Below are positions 1-8,030 of a stretch of DNA of 8,030 nucleotides, piece by piece. Positions within the stretch are counted from its first letter, which is position 1. Every line of letters begins with the position of its first letter. This DNA is from Actinomycetospora sp. Its GTDB lineage: Bacteria > Actinomycetota > Actinomycetes > Mycobacteriales > Pseudonocardiaceae. Both the position numbers and the translations under genes were made by a program. The stretch covers positions 1 to 8,030 of the forward strand of contig JAICLN010000193.1 in the NCBI GenBank assembly GCA_025925615.1, in the 5' to 3' direction. The notes beneath the pieces were generated by a model that ran no database searches, had not been told where the DNA came from, and saw nothing but the letters and a program-made list of their open reading frames with translations.

Positions 1-471
1 ACCGTGCGCGCGGTGTCCGGGGCGGAGGCGCGGGCCGGGCTGGCGACCGTGGTCGCGGCGGCGCGAGACGCGGGCGCGAGCAGCGTCGTCGTCCACTGCT
101 GCCACCCGACGCCGCCGCTGGCGCTGCTCGGCGCCACCGGCGCCGACGCGGTGGCCGTCGACCTGACCGCGCTGGACGGCTCGGCAGGGGTGCTCGACGC
201 CCTGGGCGAGCTCTGGGACGCCCCGACCGAGCTGTGGCTGGGCGTGGTGCCCTCGACGGATCCGGCGGGGCGCCCGGAGCTCGAGGCGCTCGCCCGGCCC
301 GCGCTCGACCTCGCCGACCGTCTCGGCTTCGACCGCGAGCGCCTGGCCGACCGCGCCGTCGTCACCCCCGCCTGCGGGCTGGCCGGGGCGAGCCCGGCGT
401 GGGCGCGGACGGCGATGGCCCGCAGCGTCGAGCTCGCGGTGGCCCTCGCGGATCCGCCCTCGTCGTGGTGA
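1..471 (+). CDS. Methionine synthase II (cobalamin-independent)-like protein, C-terminal part, cut by the left edge
   Basis: The frame is open from base 1, so the true start lies outside the window; 156 residues and a TGA stop are visible. It resembles the catalytic C-domain of MetE and the UROD-type TIM barrel. Visible marks are an H-x-C pair in VVVHCCHP (H32, C34 of the visible part), which fits the zinc ligands of MetE, and TPACGLAG (C125), which fits the second zinc cysteine of MetE. Where MetE has a glutamate ligand after the next strand, this protein has VDL (D54), so the metal site may differ. In mycobacteria a stand-alone gene of this kind (Rv3015c, from memory) lies directly upstream of ligA, which supports the family call. 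Such short homologs lack the MetE N-terminal domain; whether they make methionine is not established, so the substrate is open. The next gene is ligA, 53 bases downstream on the same strand. Confidence 0.75.
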   Translation, partial: TVRAVSGAEARAGLATVVAAARDAGASSVVVHCCHPTPPLALLGATGADAVAVDLTALDGSAGVLDALGELWDAPTELWLGVVPSTDPAGRPELEALARPALDLADRLGFDRERLADRAVVTPACGLAGASPAWARTAMARSVELAVALADPPSSW

Positions 472-494
472 CGCGGGCGCGCGACGAGCCGTGA

Positions 495-2726
<2,232 letters not shown>

Positions 2727-2799
2727 GGGTCGGCGCCCCGCGTTCGCCGGTCACTCTGCGGGTTCCTGTGAAGCGGACGGGTGGCGTAGGCCGAAAAGC

Positions 2800-2821
2800 C
2801 GTGCAGACGCACGTGCAGACG
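2800..2821 (+). repeat. Perfect 10-bp tandem direct repeat upstream of the BKACE-family gene
   Basis: CGTGCAGACG occurs at 2800-2809 and 2812-2821, separated by CA, a 12-base period. It lies about 96 bases before the start codon and roughly 37 bases upstream of a possible -10 element (2858-2863). That position suits an activator or repressor half-site pair bound on nearly one face of the helix. The operator role is inference; the repeat itself is certain. Confidence 0.5.
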
Positions 2822-2900
2822 TTGATGTCGAGGCGGAAAAGGTTGAAGCTGGTCCCATATCCTGCGCAGTGACTGCGTGGACATCGCGGCGGGACGGATC

Positions 2901-2910
2901 GGGGAGGGGG
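2901..2910 (+). promoter_or_regulatory. Ribosome binding site of the BKACE-family gene
   Basis: GGGGAGGGGG sits seven bases before ATG 2918 and decides that start. No other in-frame ATG or GTG nearby has a comparable site. Confidence 0.7.
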
Positions 2911-2917
2911 TGCCGAG

Positions 2918-3724
2918 ATGCTCCAGTGCTGCCCCAACGGCGCCCGCCCGGCCGATGTCTACCCCGCCGTCCCGATGACGCCGCGCCACCTCGCGCGGGA
3001 CGCCCGGGCGGTCGCGGGGCTCGGCGTGACGAGCTTCCACGTGCACCCACGCGATGTCGACGGGCAGGAGAGCCTCGACCCCGGCCCGATCGGCGCGGTG
3101 GTGTCGGCGATACGCCAGGCGGCCCCGTCGATGGAGATCGGCGTGACCACCGCGCGGTGGGTCGAGCCGGACCCGTTCAAGCGCACCGACCTCGTCCAGC
3201 AGTGGGCGCGCCTGCCCGCGCACGCCCGCCCCGACGTCGCCTCCGTCAACGTCCACGAGCGGGGCTGGGAAATCGTCTGCGAGGCGCTGGAGTCCGTCGG
3301 GATCGGGATCGAGCTCGGGGTGTGGACCACCGGGGACGCCGTGCAGCTCAAGCAGACCGGCGTCCCGAGCGGCACCGTGCGGGTCCTCGCCGAGGTCACG
3401 GTGACCGACCCGGACACCGCCGTCGCCGAGGCCGTCCGCATCCTCAAGGCCCTCGGGCCGATGCGGGTGCCGATCCTGCTCCACGGCGAGGAGGGCGGGG
3501 CCTGGCCGGTGCTCGACTACGCGCGCCGCAACGACCTCGACACCCGGATGGGCTTCGAGGACACGCTCAAGGGACCCGACGGCACCTGGCTCGCGACCGG
3601 CAACGAGGAGCTCGTCCGCTACGCCCTCGGCCAGGCGGTCTCACCCCGGCTGGCCGAACGCCGTCGCCCGGGCTGGGGCCCGAGCCTCGCGGGCCTGCGC
3701 ACGCGCTCCGAGCAACGGCGCTGA
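2918..3724 (+). CDS. BKACE/DUF849-family beta-keto acid cleavage enzyme, substrate unknown
   Basis: The product is 268 residues, at the short end for a family of about 270-310. Members are zinc-dependent TIM barrels that cleave a beta-keto acid with acetyl-CoA, giving acetoacetate and a new acyl-CoA; the founding member, Kce, acts on 3-keto-5-aminohexanoate in lysine fermentation. Visible here: MTPRHLARDARA matching the family TPEEIA helix, HVHPRD with zinc ligands H41 and H43, and R210-M-G-F-E214-D215, which matches the arginine, third zinc ligand and aspartate of Kce. The position that in Kce is the amine-binding glutamate (GAE) appears to be R10 here (GAR), aligned from memory, so a 3-keto-5-aminohexanoate substrate is doubtful and I give no gene symbol. 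No CoA-transferase, lysine-degradation or carnitine genes are adjacent. It lies between ligA and the ACT gene, where mycobacteria have no such gene as I recall. It converges with the ACT gene across 25 bases. Confidence 0.88.
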   Translation: MLQCCPNGARPADVYPAVPMTPRHLARDARAVAGLGVTSFHVHPRDVDGQESLDPGPIGAVVSAIRQAAPSMEIGVTTARWVEPDPFKRTDLVQQWARLPAHARPDVASVNVHERGWEIVCEALESVGIGIELGVWTTGDAVQLKQTGVPSGTVRVLAEVTVTDPDTAVAEAVRILKALGPMRVPILLHGEEGGAWPVLDYARRNDLDTRMGFEDTLKGPDGTWLATGNEELVRYALGQAVSPRLAERRRPGWGPSLAGLRTRSEQRR

Positions 3725-3749
3725 CACCGGCGCGCCGCCGAGGTCGGGT
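3725..3749. other. Convergent gap between the BKACE-family and ACT genes, possible shared terminator
   Basis: Two genes meet tail to tail across 25 bases. CCGGC (3727-3731), preceded by TGACA, can pair with GCCGGTCA (3753-3760) with a two-base bulge, so a stem could span both stop codons. CGGCGCGCCG (3728-3737) is a perfect 10-base palindrome inside it. There is no T-run on either strand, so a terminator role is only plausible. Confidence 0.3.
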
Positions 3750-4427
3750 TCAGCCGGTCATGGTCGCGACGATGCCCGCGAGGTGCGAGAGCCGCGCGAG
3801 CTCCGAGGGGCGGAACGCCGGGCCGCCCGGGCGGCCCAGCACCAGCGCCCGGTCACCGCGCCCCACCGGCGCGGCCGCCAGCTCGGTGTCCAGGTCGGTC
3901 CAGGCCGAGGGAACCTCGTGGCTGCCGGCCGGGTCGAGCACGGCGGCCTTCGTCAGCGGCAGCCAGGGCAGGGTCTCGGCGTCGGTCTCCGGGGCGGCCG
4001 AGCTCGCCGCCACCCGGTGCACCCGCGTGCCGCCGTCGCCCCACACGTCCCCGGTCGAGGCCTCGACGACCATCGCCCACGCCGACCGGAAGATCCGTGG
4101 CACCGCGTCCGCGAGCAGCGCGATCCCGGCGTCCGGGTCCGCCGCCACGGCCTCGACCAGCTCCAGCTCGCGGGCGGTGTCGAGGGGGCCGAAGAACGGG
4201 CGGACCGACTCCACCGTCACGTCGCGCACCGACTCGGCGGCGGTGATGAGCACGTCCGGGGGCCGGGCCGACGGCAGGTCGACCACGAGGTCGTCGACGG
4301 CGACGCCCTGGTGGCGCTCCACCACGTCGACCGACAGGATGTCGGCCCCTTCGCCGCCGAGGGCCGACGCGACCGCGCCGAGGGTGCCGGGCCGATCGGG
4401 CAGCAGCACTCGCAGCAGGTAGGTCAC
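3750..4427 (-). CDS. ACT-domain protein with GAF-like C-terminal half (Rv3013-type)
   Basis: The product is 225 residues. Residues 1-80 form an ACT domain (YLLRVLLPDRPGTLGAVASAL, then GADILSVDVVER), the fold that binds amino acids or similar small ligands in regulators and metabolic enzymes; DRPGTLG is the typical ligand-site loop. Residues about 95-225 read like a GAF-type sensory domain, ending in VLGRPGGPAFRPSELARL and a final helix LAGIVATM. There is no catalytic or DNA-binding domain, so it is probably a soluble sensor or partner protein. GTG 4427 is chosen because the ACT motif begins there and GGAGG (4432-4436, read on the minus strand) lies four bases upstream. The gene faces away from gatC and against the BKACE gene. 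The same kind of gene, also opposite in strand to ligA and gatCA, lies between them in M. tuberculosis (Rv3013, from memory), so the placement is old and conserved. Its function is unknown. Confidence 0.88.
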   Translation of the reverse strand: MTYLLRVLLPDRPGTLGAVASALGGEGADILSVDVVERHQGVAVDDLVVDLPSARPPDVLITAAESVRDVTVESVRPFFGPLDTARELELVEAVAADPDAGIALLADAVPRIFRSAWAMVVEASTGDVWGDGGTRVHRVAASSAAPETDAETLPWLPLTKAAVLDPAGSHEVPSAWTDLDTELAAAPVGRGDRALVLGRPGGPAFRPSELARLSHLAGIVATMTG

Positions 4428-4451
4428 GTCGCCTCCGTCCCGGATCTGGCC

Positions 4452-4472
4452 AGCCCGTTGCACAAGCCCGTT
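4452..4472. repeat. 8-bp direct repeat in front of the ACT gene
   Basis: AGCCCGTT occurs at 4452-4459 and 4465-4472, a 13-base period. On the minus strand this puts two copies of AACGGGCT 25-45 bases upstream of the ACT gene start codon, where a promoter or operator would be expected. The repeat is seen directly; a regulatory role is speculative. Confidence 0.35.
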
Positions 4473-4533
4473 CCACACCAGCCGAGGGCACACGGACGAG
4501 CCCGGTCGGCTCCGCGCGCTCCACCCCGGGCGC

Positions 4534-4568
4534 GGCGAGTGTGCCACTCGCCCCGGACACGGGGCGAG
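4534..4568. repeat. Two overlapping, mutually exclusive perfect hairpins
   Basis: Hairpin 1 is GGCGAGTG (4534-4541), loop TGC, CACTCGCC (4545-4552). Hairpin 2 is CTCGCCCCG (4547-4555), loop GACA, CGGGGCGAG (4560-4568). They share CTCGCC at 4547-4552, which can pair with GGCGAG on either its left (4534-4539) or its right (4563-4568), so only one can form fully at a time. The element lies upstream of the gatC promoter and more than 100 bases upstream of the ACT gene start, so as RNA it would most likely be in a long ACT leader. It could equally be a dispersed intergenic repeat. Confidence 0.6.
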
Positions 4569-4660
4569 GTCCCGGGGTCGGGGTTCGGCCGGAGGTGGGC
4601 AGCGCGCGGGCCCGGTAGACCTGGTCGGGTGACGCCGCCCGGGCCGGGCCGGCAAACCGT

Positions 4661-4691
4661 GTCGAGGGCCCCCGCGCGCGGAGCCTAGGAT
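4661..4691 (+). promoter_or_regulatory. gatCAB operon promoter
   Basis: TAGGAT (4686-4691) is a textbook actinobacterial -10 hexamer. GTCGAG (4661-4666) is a possible weak -35, with a 19-base spacer. Transcription would start near 4698 and leave a leader of about 50 bases before ATG 4747. The -10 hexamer overlaps the in-frame ATG at 4690, which rules that ATG out as the gatC start. Confidence 0.55.
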
Positions 4692-4713
4692 GGATCGGTC
4701 CAGCGACACCACG

Positions 4714-4743
4714 GCGGATCCCCCGCGGATCCCCACTCGGAGG
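4714..4743 (+). promoter_or_regulatory. gatC leader: 10-bp direct repeat, hairpin and ribosome binding site
   Basis: GCGGATCCCC occurs at 4714-4723 and 4725-4734. The two copies let GGATCC (4716-4721) pair with GGATCC (4727-4732) around a CCCGC loop. The stem ends seven bases before the Shine-Dalgarno sequence GGAGG (4739-4743), which lies three bases before ATG 4747. The hairpin could affect ribosome access; this is inference. Confidence 0.5.
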
Positions 4744-4746
4744 ATC

Positions 4747-5043
4747 ATGTCCGACATCACGCGCTCCGACGTCGCCCATCTCGCCCGACTGGCCCGGTTG
4801 GCCGTCACCGACGACGAGCTCGACGTGTTCTCCGGCCAGCTCGACGCCATCCTCGACACGGTCGGCCGGGTGTCGGAGATCGACGACGACGTCCCGCCCA
4901 CCAGCCACGTCGCGCCGCTGACCAACGTCCTGCGCCCCGACGAGCCGGAGCCGTCCCTCGAGCGGGAGGTCGCGCTCGCCGGCGCCCCCGCCGCCGAGGA
5001 GGGCCGCTTCCGCGTGCCGCGCATCCTGGGGGAGGAGCCGTGA
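4747..5043 (+). CDS. gatC: Asp/Glu-tRNA amidotransferase subunit C, GatC
   Basis: The 98-residue product is the small subunit that clamps GatA and GatB together in the GatCAB amidotransferase. It matches the family end to end: [15 protein letters not shown] near the N-terminus, the helix with [13 protein letters not shown] (24-36), [10 protein letters not shown] (46-55), and the C-terminal [15 protein letters not shown] that wraps around GatA. The start at 4747 is preferred over the in-frame ATG at 4690 because it has GGAGG just upstream, fits the family N-terminus, and lies downstream of the promoter rather than inside it. Its TGA stop overlaps the GTG start of gatA (GTGA), so the two are translationally coupled. 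First gene of the operon. Confidence 0.96.
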   Translation: MSDITRSDVAHLARLARLAVTDDELDVFSGQLDAILDTVGRVSEIDDDVPPTSHVAPLTNVLRPDEPEPSLEREVALAGAPAAEEGRFRVPRILGEEP

Positions 5044-6590
5044 GCAGTGCCCACCACACGGCCGCCACCGAGCTGACCCGGCTCGACGCCGCCGAGATCG
5101 CCCGGCGGGTGCAGGCCCGCGAGGTCTCCTCGGTCGAGGTGACCCGCGCCCACCTGGCGCGCATCGAGGCCGTCGAGGGTGCCGGCCTGAACGCGTTCCT
5201 GCACGTCGCCGCCGACCAGGCGCTCGCCGCCGCGGCCGCTGTCGACGAGGAGATCGCCGCGGGCACGGTCCGCAGCCCCCTCGCGGGCGTGCCGGTCGCG
5301 ATCAAGGACAACATGGCGACCCGGGACATGCCGACCACGTGCGCGTCGCGGATCCTCGAGGGCTGGCGCCCGCCCTACGACGCGACCGCCGTGGCCCACC
5401 TGCGCGAGGCGGGCCTGGTGCCGCTCGGGAAGACCAACCTCGACGAGTTCGCCATGGGCGGCTCGAACGAGAACTCGGCCTTCGGACCCGTCCTGAACCC
5501 GTGGGACCGCTCCCGGGTGCCCGGCGGGTCCAGCGGCGGGTCGGCGGCCGCGACGGCGGCGGGGGAGACCCCGCTGGCGATCGGGAGCGACACCGGCGGG
5601 TCCATCCGGCAGCCGGGCGCGTTCACCGGGACGGTCGGGGTCAAGCCGACCTACGGCACGGTCTCGCGCTACGGCCTCGTCGCGTTCTCGTCCTCGCTCG
5701 ACCAGATCGGGCCGTTCGGGCGCACGGTGCTCGACGCCGCGATGCTCCACGAGGTCATCGGCGGGCACGACCCGCACGACCAGACGTCGGTCGACGCCCC
5801 GCTGCCCCCCGTCGTCGAGGCGGCGCTGGCCGGCGCGCGCGGCGACCTCGCGGGGGTCCGCGTCGGGGTCGTGAACGAGCTGTCCGGGGAGGGCTACCAG
5901 ACCGGGGTGCTCTCGGCGTTCACCGACGCCGTCCGGGTGCTGACCGAGCTGGGCGCGGAGGTCGTCGAGGTCTCCTGCCCCTCGTTCACGTACGCGATGC
6001 CGGCGTACTACCTCATCGCGCCGAGCGAGGCGTCGTCGAACCTCGCCCGCTTCGACGCGATGCGCTACGGCCTGCGCGTCGGCGACGACGGCTCGCACTC
6101 GACCGACGAGGTCATGTCGCTGACTCGCGAGGCCGGCTTCGGGCCCGAGGTGAAGCGCCGCATCATGATCGGGACGCACGCGCTCTCGGCCGGGTCGTAC
6201 GACGCGCTCTACGGGAAGGCGCAGAAGGTCCGCACGCTCATCGTCCGCGACTTCACCGCGGCCTTCGAGCGCTGCGACGTGCTCGTCTCCCCGACGGTGC
6301 CCACGACGGCGTTCCCGATCGGCGACCGGGTCGACGACCCGGTCTCGATGTACCTCGCCGACCTCTGCACCATCCCGGCCAACCTCGCGGGCATCGCGGG
6401 GCTCTCGGTGCCGTGCGGGCGCGCCGCCGAGGACGGGATGCCGGTCGGCCTGCAGGTGATGACGCCCGCCCTGGCCGACGACCGCGCCTACCGCGTCGGC
6501 GCCGCCTACGAGCTCGCGCGGGACACGGCGTCCGGCGTGCCCTTCGCGTCGACCATCCCCGACCCCGCCGCCCTGGAGACCGCGTCATGA
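5040..6590 (+). CDS. gatA: Asp/Glu-tRNA amidotransferase subunit A, GatA (glutaminase)
   Basis: Releases ammonia from glutamine and channels it to GatB for amidation of Glu-tRNA(Gln) or Asp-tRNA(Asn). The 516-residue product is an amidase-signature enzyme of usual length. The Ser-cisSer-Lys triad is intact: K89 in VAIKDNM, cis-Ser S164 in [10 protein letters not shown] and nucleophile S188 in [11 protein letters not shown]; the 75- and 24-residue spacings match those of S. aureus Gat[16 protein letters not shown] (135-149), typical of GatA rather than general amidases, is also present. The GTG start overlaps the gatC stop and has GGAGGAG (5031-5037) upstream. Its own TGA overlaps the gatB ATG (ATGA). 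In M. tuberculosis pfkA separates gatA from gatB as I recall; here they are directly fused in one operon. Confidence 0.97.
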   Translation: MSSAHHTAATELTRLDAAEIARRVQAREVSSVEVTRAHLARIEAVEGAGLNAFLHVAADQALAAAAAVDEEIAAGTVRSPLAGVPVAIKDNMATRDMPTTCASRILEGWRPPYDATAVAHLREAGLVPLGKTNLDEFAMGGSNENSAFGPVLNPWDRSRVPGGSSGGSAAATAAGETPLAIGSDTGGSIRQPGAFTGTVGVKPTYGTVSRYGLVAFSSSLDQIGPFGRTVLDAAMLHEVIGGHDPHDQTSVDAPLPPVVEAALAGARGDLAGVRVGVVNELSGEGYQTGVLSAFTDAVRVLTELGAEVVEVSCPSFTYAMPAYYLIAPSEASSNLARFDAMRYGLRVGDDGSHSTDEVMSLTREAGFGPEVKRRIMIGTHALSAGSYDALYGKAQKVRTLIVRDFTAAFERCDVLVSPTVPTTAFPIGDRVDDPVSMYLADLCTIPANLAGIAGLSVPCGRAAEDGMPVGLQVMTPALADDRAYRVGAAYELARDTASGVPFASTIPDPAALETAS

Positions 6591-7912
6591 CGAGCCCGGG
6601 AGGTGTCGGCACCGTCGAGGCCGCGCCGTACACCGTCGAGGAGGTCGTCGAGCGCTTCGACCCCGTGATGGGGCTCGAGGTGCACGTCGAGCTCAACACG
6701 GCCACGAAGATGTTCTGCGGCTGCCGCAACGAGTTCGGCGCGGAGCCCAACACGAACGTCTGCCCGGTGTGCCTCGGCCTGCCGGGCTCGCTGCCACGGG
6801 TGAACGCCCGCGCGGTCGAGAGCGCGATGATCATCGGCCTGGCGCTGAACTGCTCGGTACGCGAGCGCAGCGGCTTCGCCCGGAAGAACTACTTCTACCC
6901 GGACATGCCGAAGAACTTCCAGATCTCCCAGTACGAGGACCCCATCGTCTTCGACGGGTACCTCGACGTCCCGCTCGACGACGGGACGACGTGGCGGGTG
7001 GACATCGAGCGCGCGCACATGGAGGAGGACACCGGCAAGTCGCTGCACATGGGCGGCGCGACCGGCCGCATCCACGGCGCCGACCACTCGCTGCTGGACT
7101 ACAACCGCGCCGGCGTGCCGCTTATCGAGATCGTGACCCGGCCGATCGTCGGGGCGGGCGTTCGCGCCCCCGAGGTGGCCCGGGCCTACGTCTCGGCGCT
7201 GCGCGACATCGTCAAGGGCCTCGGCGTGTCCGACGCGCGCATGGACCAGGGCTCGATGCGCTGCGACGTCAACCTCTCGCTGAAGCCGACCGGCGCGTCC
7301 GAGTTCGGCACCCGCACGGAGACCAAGAACGTCAACTCGCTGCGCTCGGTGGAGCGGGCCGTGCGCTACGAGATGGGCCGGCAGGCGGGCGTCCTCCTCT
7401 CGGGCGGGACGATCCGGCAGGAGACCCGCCACTTCGACGAGCAGTCCGGGACCACCTCGCCGGGGCGCGCCAAGGAGACCCTCGCCGACTACCGCTACTT
7501 CCCCGAGCCCGACCTCGTGCCGATCGAGCCGGCGAGCGAGTGGGTGGAGCGGCTGCGCGCGGCGCTGCCCGAGCGCCCGTGGGAGCGGCGGGCGCGCATC
7601 CAGGCCGACTGGGGCCTGTCCGACGAGGAACTGCGGGACCTCGTCAACGCGGACGCCCTGGACCTCGTCGCCGACACCGTCGAGGCGGGTGCGCCGGCCG
7701 AGTCGGCCCGCTCGTGGTGGGTGTCCTACCTGGCCCAGGAGGCCAACACCCGCGGCGTGGCGCTGACCGAGCTGGCGATCAGCCCGGAGCAGGTCGCCCG
7801 CGTCATCGGGCTGGTCGCCGACGGGACCCTGACGAACAAGCTGGCCCGCCAGGTCGTCGACGGGGTGCTGGCCGGGGAGGGCTCGCCGGACGACGTCGTC
7901 GCCGGGCGCGGC
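6587..7912 (+). CDS. gatB: Asp/Glu-tRNA amidotransferase subunit B, GatB, with its 3' end lost at a chimeric junction
   Basis: GatB binds the mischarged tRNA, phosphorylates the Glu or Asp side chain with ATP and accepts ammonia from GatA. ATG 6587 overlaps the gatA stop and has GGAG (6575-6578) eight bases upstream. Visible marks: GLEVHVEL (29-36), zinc cysteines C44, C46, C59 and C62 (FCGC, CPVC), [24 protein letters not shown] (145-151), [16 protein letters not shown] (171-186), SMRCDVN (223-229), [13 protein letters not shown] and [10 protein letters not shown] (301-310). Family-like sequence runs through [12 protein letters not shown] and DDVVAGRG, about residue 442. The family is near 500 residues, so roughly 60 residues of the C-terminal YqeY-like tRNA-binding tail are missing. 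From about 7912 the frame stays open to the window end, but it encodes an unrelated Arg/Ala-rich string because the DNA there is a gatB piece on the other strand. A normal start and core with a foreign tail point to a rearrangement or an assembly join. Confidence 0.93.
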
Positions 7913-8030
7913 GCGCCCACGGCCGCTCGGGCAGTGTGGCGCGCAGCTCGTCGACCCACTCCGGCGACGGCGCGATCGGCACGAGGTCGGGCTCGGGGAA
8001 GTACCGGTAGTCCTCGGCGTCGGACTTCTC
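7902..8030 (-). pseudogene. Inverted fragment of a second, divergent gatB
   Basis: Read on the minus strand from 8030, this encodes 43 GatB-like residues: EKSDAED, then [13 protein letters not shown], then [20 protein letters not shown]. They correspond to residues 295-337 of the forward GatB (bases 7469-7597). From the shared DYRYF onward I count 30 of 37 residues identical, and about 92 of 111 bases. That is too different for a recent copy of the neighbouring gene, but plainly the same family. The reading ends at the junction near 7902, and its 5' part lies beyond the window. Bases 7902-7912 (CCGGGCGCGGC) fit both the forward gatB and this fragment, so the junction has microhomology. It may be a contig chimera with another strain or species, or a real inserted copy. 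Confidence 0.85.

Larger units (their letters stand above)
2727..2917. other. Intergenic region between ligA and the BKACE-family gene
   Basis: This 191-base gap has visibly less G and C than the genes on either side. Right after the ligA stop, GGGGT (2726-2730) can pair with GCCCC (2735-2739) around a CGGC loop. This is a small hairpin without a T-run, and only a weak terminator candidate. A perfect 10-base direct repeat follows at 2800-2821. TATCCT (2858-2863) matches a TANNNT -10 element, but its -35 is unclear (GGAAAA at 2835-2840 lies 17 bases upstream and is not a housekeeping hexamer). A purine-rich ribosome binding site at 2901-2910 serves the next gene. Confidence 0.5.
4428..4746. 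other. Divergent intergenic region between the ACT gene and gatC
   Basis: No gene is supported in these 319 bases. From left to right it holds: the minus-strand ribosome binding site of the ACT gene; a direct repeat of AGCCCGTT (4452-4459 and 4465-4472); two overlapping perfect hairpins (4534-4568); a GC-rich stretch in which I see nothing (4569-4655); the gatC promoter (TAGGAT at 4686-4691); and the gatC leader with a small hairpin (4716-4732) and ribosome binding site. I could not identify a convincing promoter for the ACT gene on the minus strand. Confidence 0.7.

Noticed and set aside
2825..2872. A 15-codon basic open frame (MSRRKRLKLVPYPAQ) in the gap before the BKACE gene, considered as a leader peptide
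   Set aside because: No ribosome binding site, overlaps the possible promoter, and no codon run that would suggest attenuation.
4690..4746. In-frame ATG that would lengthen GatC by 19 residues
   Set aside because: It overlaps the TAGGAT -10 hexamer and lacks a ribosome binding site; ATG 4747 has both GGAGG and the family N-terminus.
4428..6179. Minus-strand extension of the ACT gene frame through gatC and gatA
   Set aside because: Antisense to conserved gat genes; family-like sequence begins only at GTG 4427, which has its own ribosome binding site.
7597..7902. Interpreting the inverted gatB arms as ends of a mobile element
   Set aside because: The arms are homologous coding sequence at ~83% identity, the DNA between them is ordinary GatB coding sequence, and there is no transposase or target duplication.
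6769..8010. Alternative plus-strand open frame within gatB
   Set aside because: Out of frame with conserved GatB; Arg/Gly/Ala-rich shadow. Its last part resembles an antisense shadow of gatB only because of the inverted fragment.

Overview
The window looks like chromosome from a very GC-rich actinobacterium. Codons are strongly biased to G or C in the third position, GTG starts are common, and the gene order matches the Mycobacterium tuberculosis neighbourhood that I recall as Rv3015c - ligA - Rv3013 - gatC - gatA. A member of Pseudonocardiales or a close relative is my best guess (inference, no search run). Most of the content is housekeeping.

Layout, left to right. The 3' end of a stand-alone methionine synthase II-like (MetE C-domain/UROD-fold) gene enters from the left edge (1-471, +). 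A 53-base gap with a probable leaderless promoter leads into ligA, an NAD+-dependent DNA ligase (525-2726, +). A 191-base gap with a perfect 10-bp tandem direct repeat precedes a gene of the beta-keto acid cleavage enzyme (BKACE/DUF849) family (2918-3724, +), which is not part of the mycobacterial arrangement as I recall it. Convergent to it is an ACT-domain protein with a GAF-like C-terminal half (3750-4427, -). A 319-base divergent intergenic region carries two overlapping hairpins and the gatC promoter. It is followed by the tightly coupled gatC-gatA-gatB operon (4747 onward, +), with 4-base stop/start overlaps at both joints.

The three gat products form the GatCAB amidotransferase, which converts Glu-tRNA(Gln) (and Asp-tRNA(Asn) where needed) to Gln-tRNA(Gln) (Asn-tRNA(Asn)). 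LigA serves replication and repair. The ACT protein may be an amino-acid sensor and is divergently transcribed from gatC. The BKACE enzyme has no obvious metabolic partner here.

The most unusual structure is at the right end. GatB is normal up to about residue 442 (near base 7912). The last ~129 bases are then a piece of a different gatB gene on the opposite strand, about 83% identical in bases to the inner part of the forward gatB over the ~111 positions I aligned by hand. The forward gatB therefore loses its C-terminal tail. Because the copy lies at the window edge and the two sources share about 11 bases at the junction, an assembly or amplification chimera is the leading explanation. A real inversion or foreign insertion is the alternative. 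I did not find a convincing new multi-gene system.
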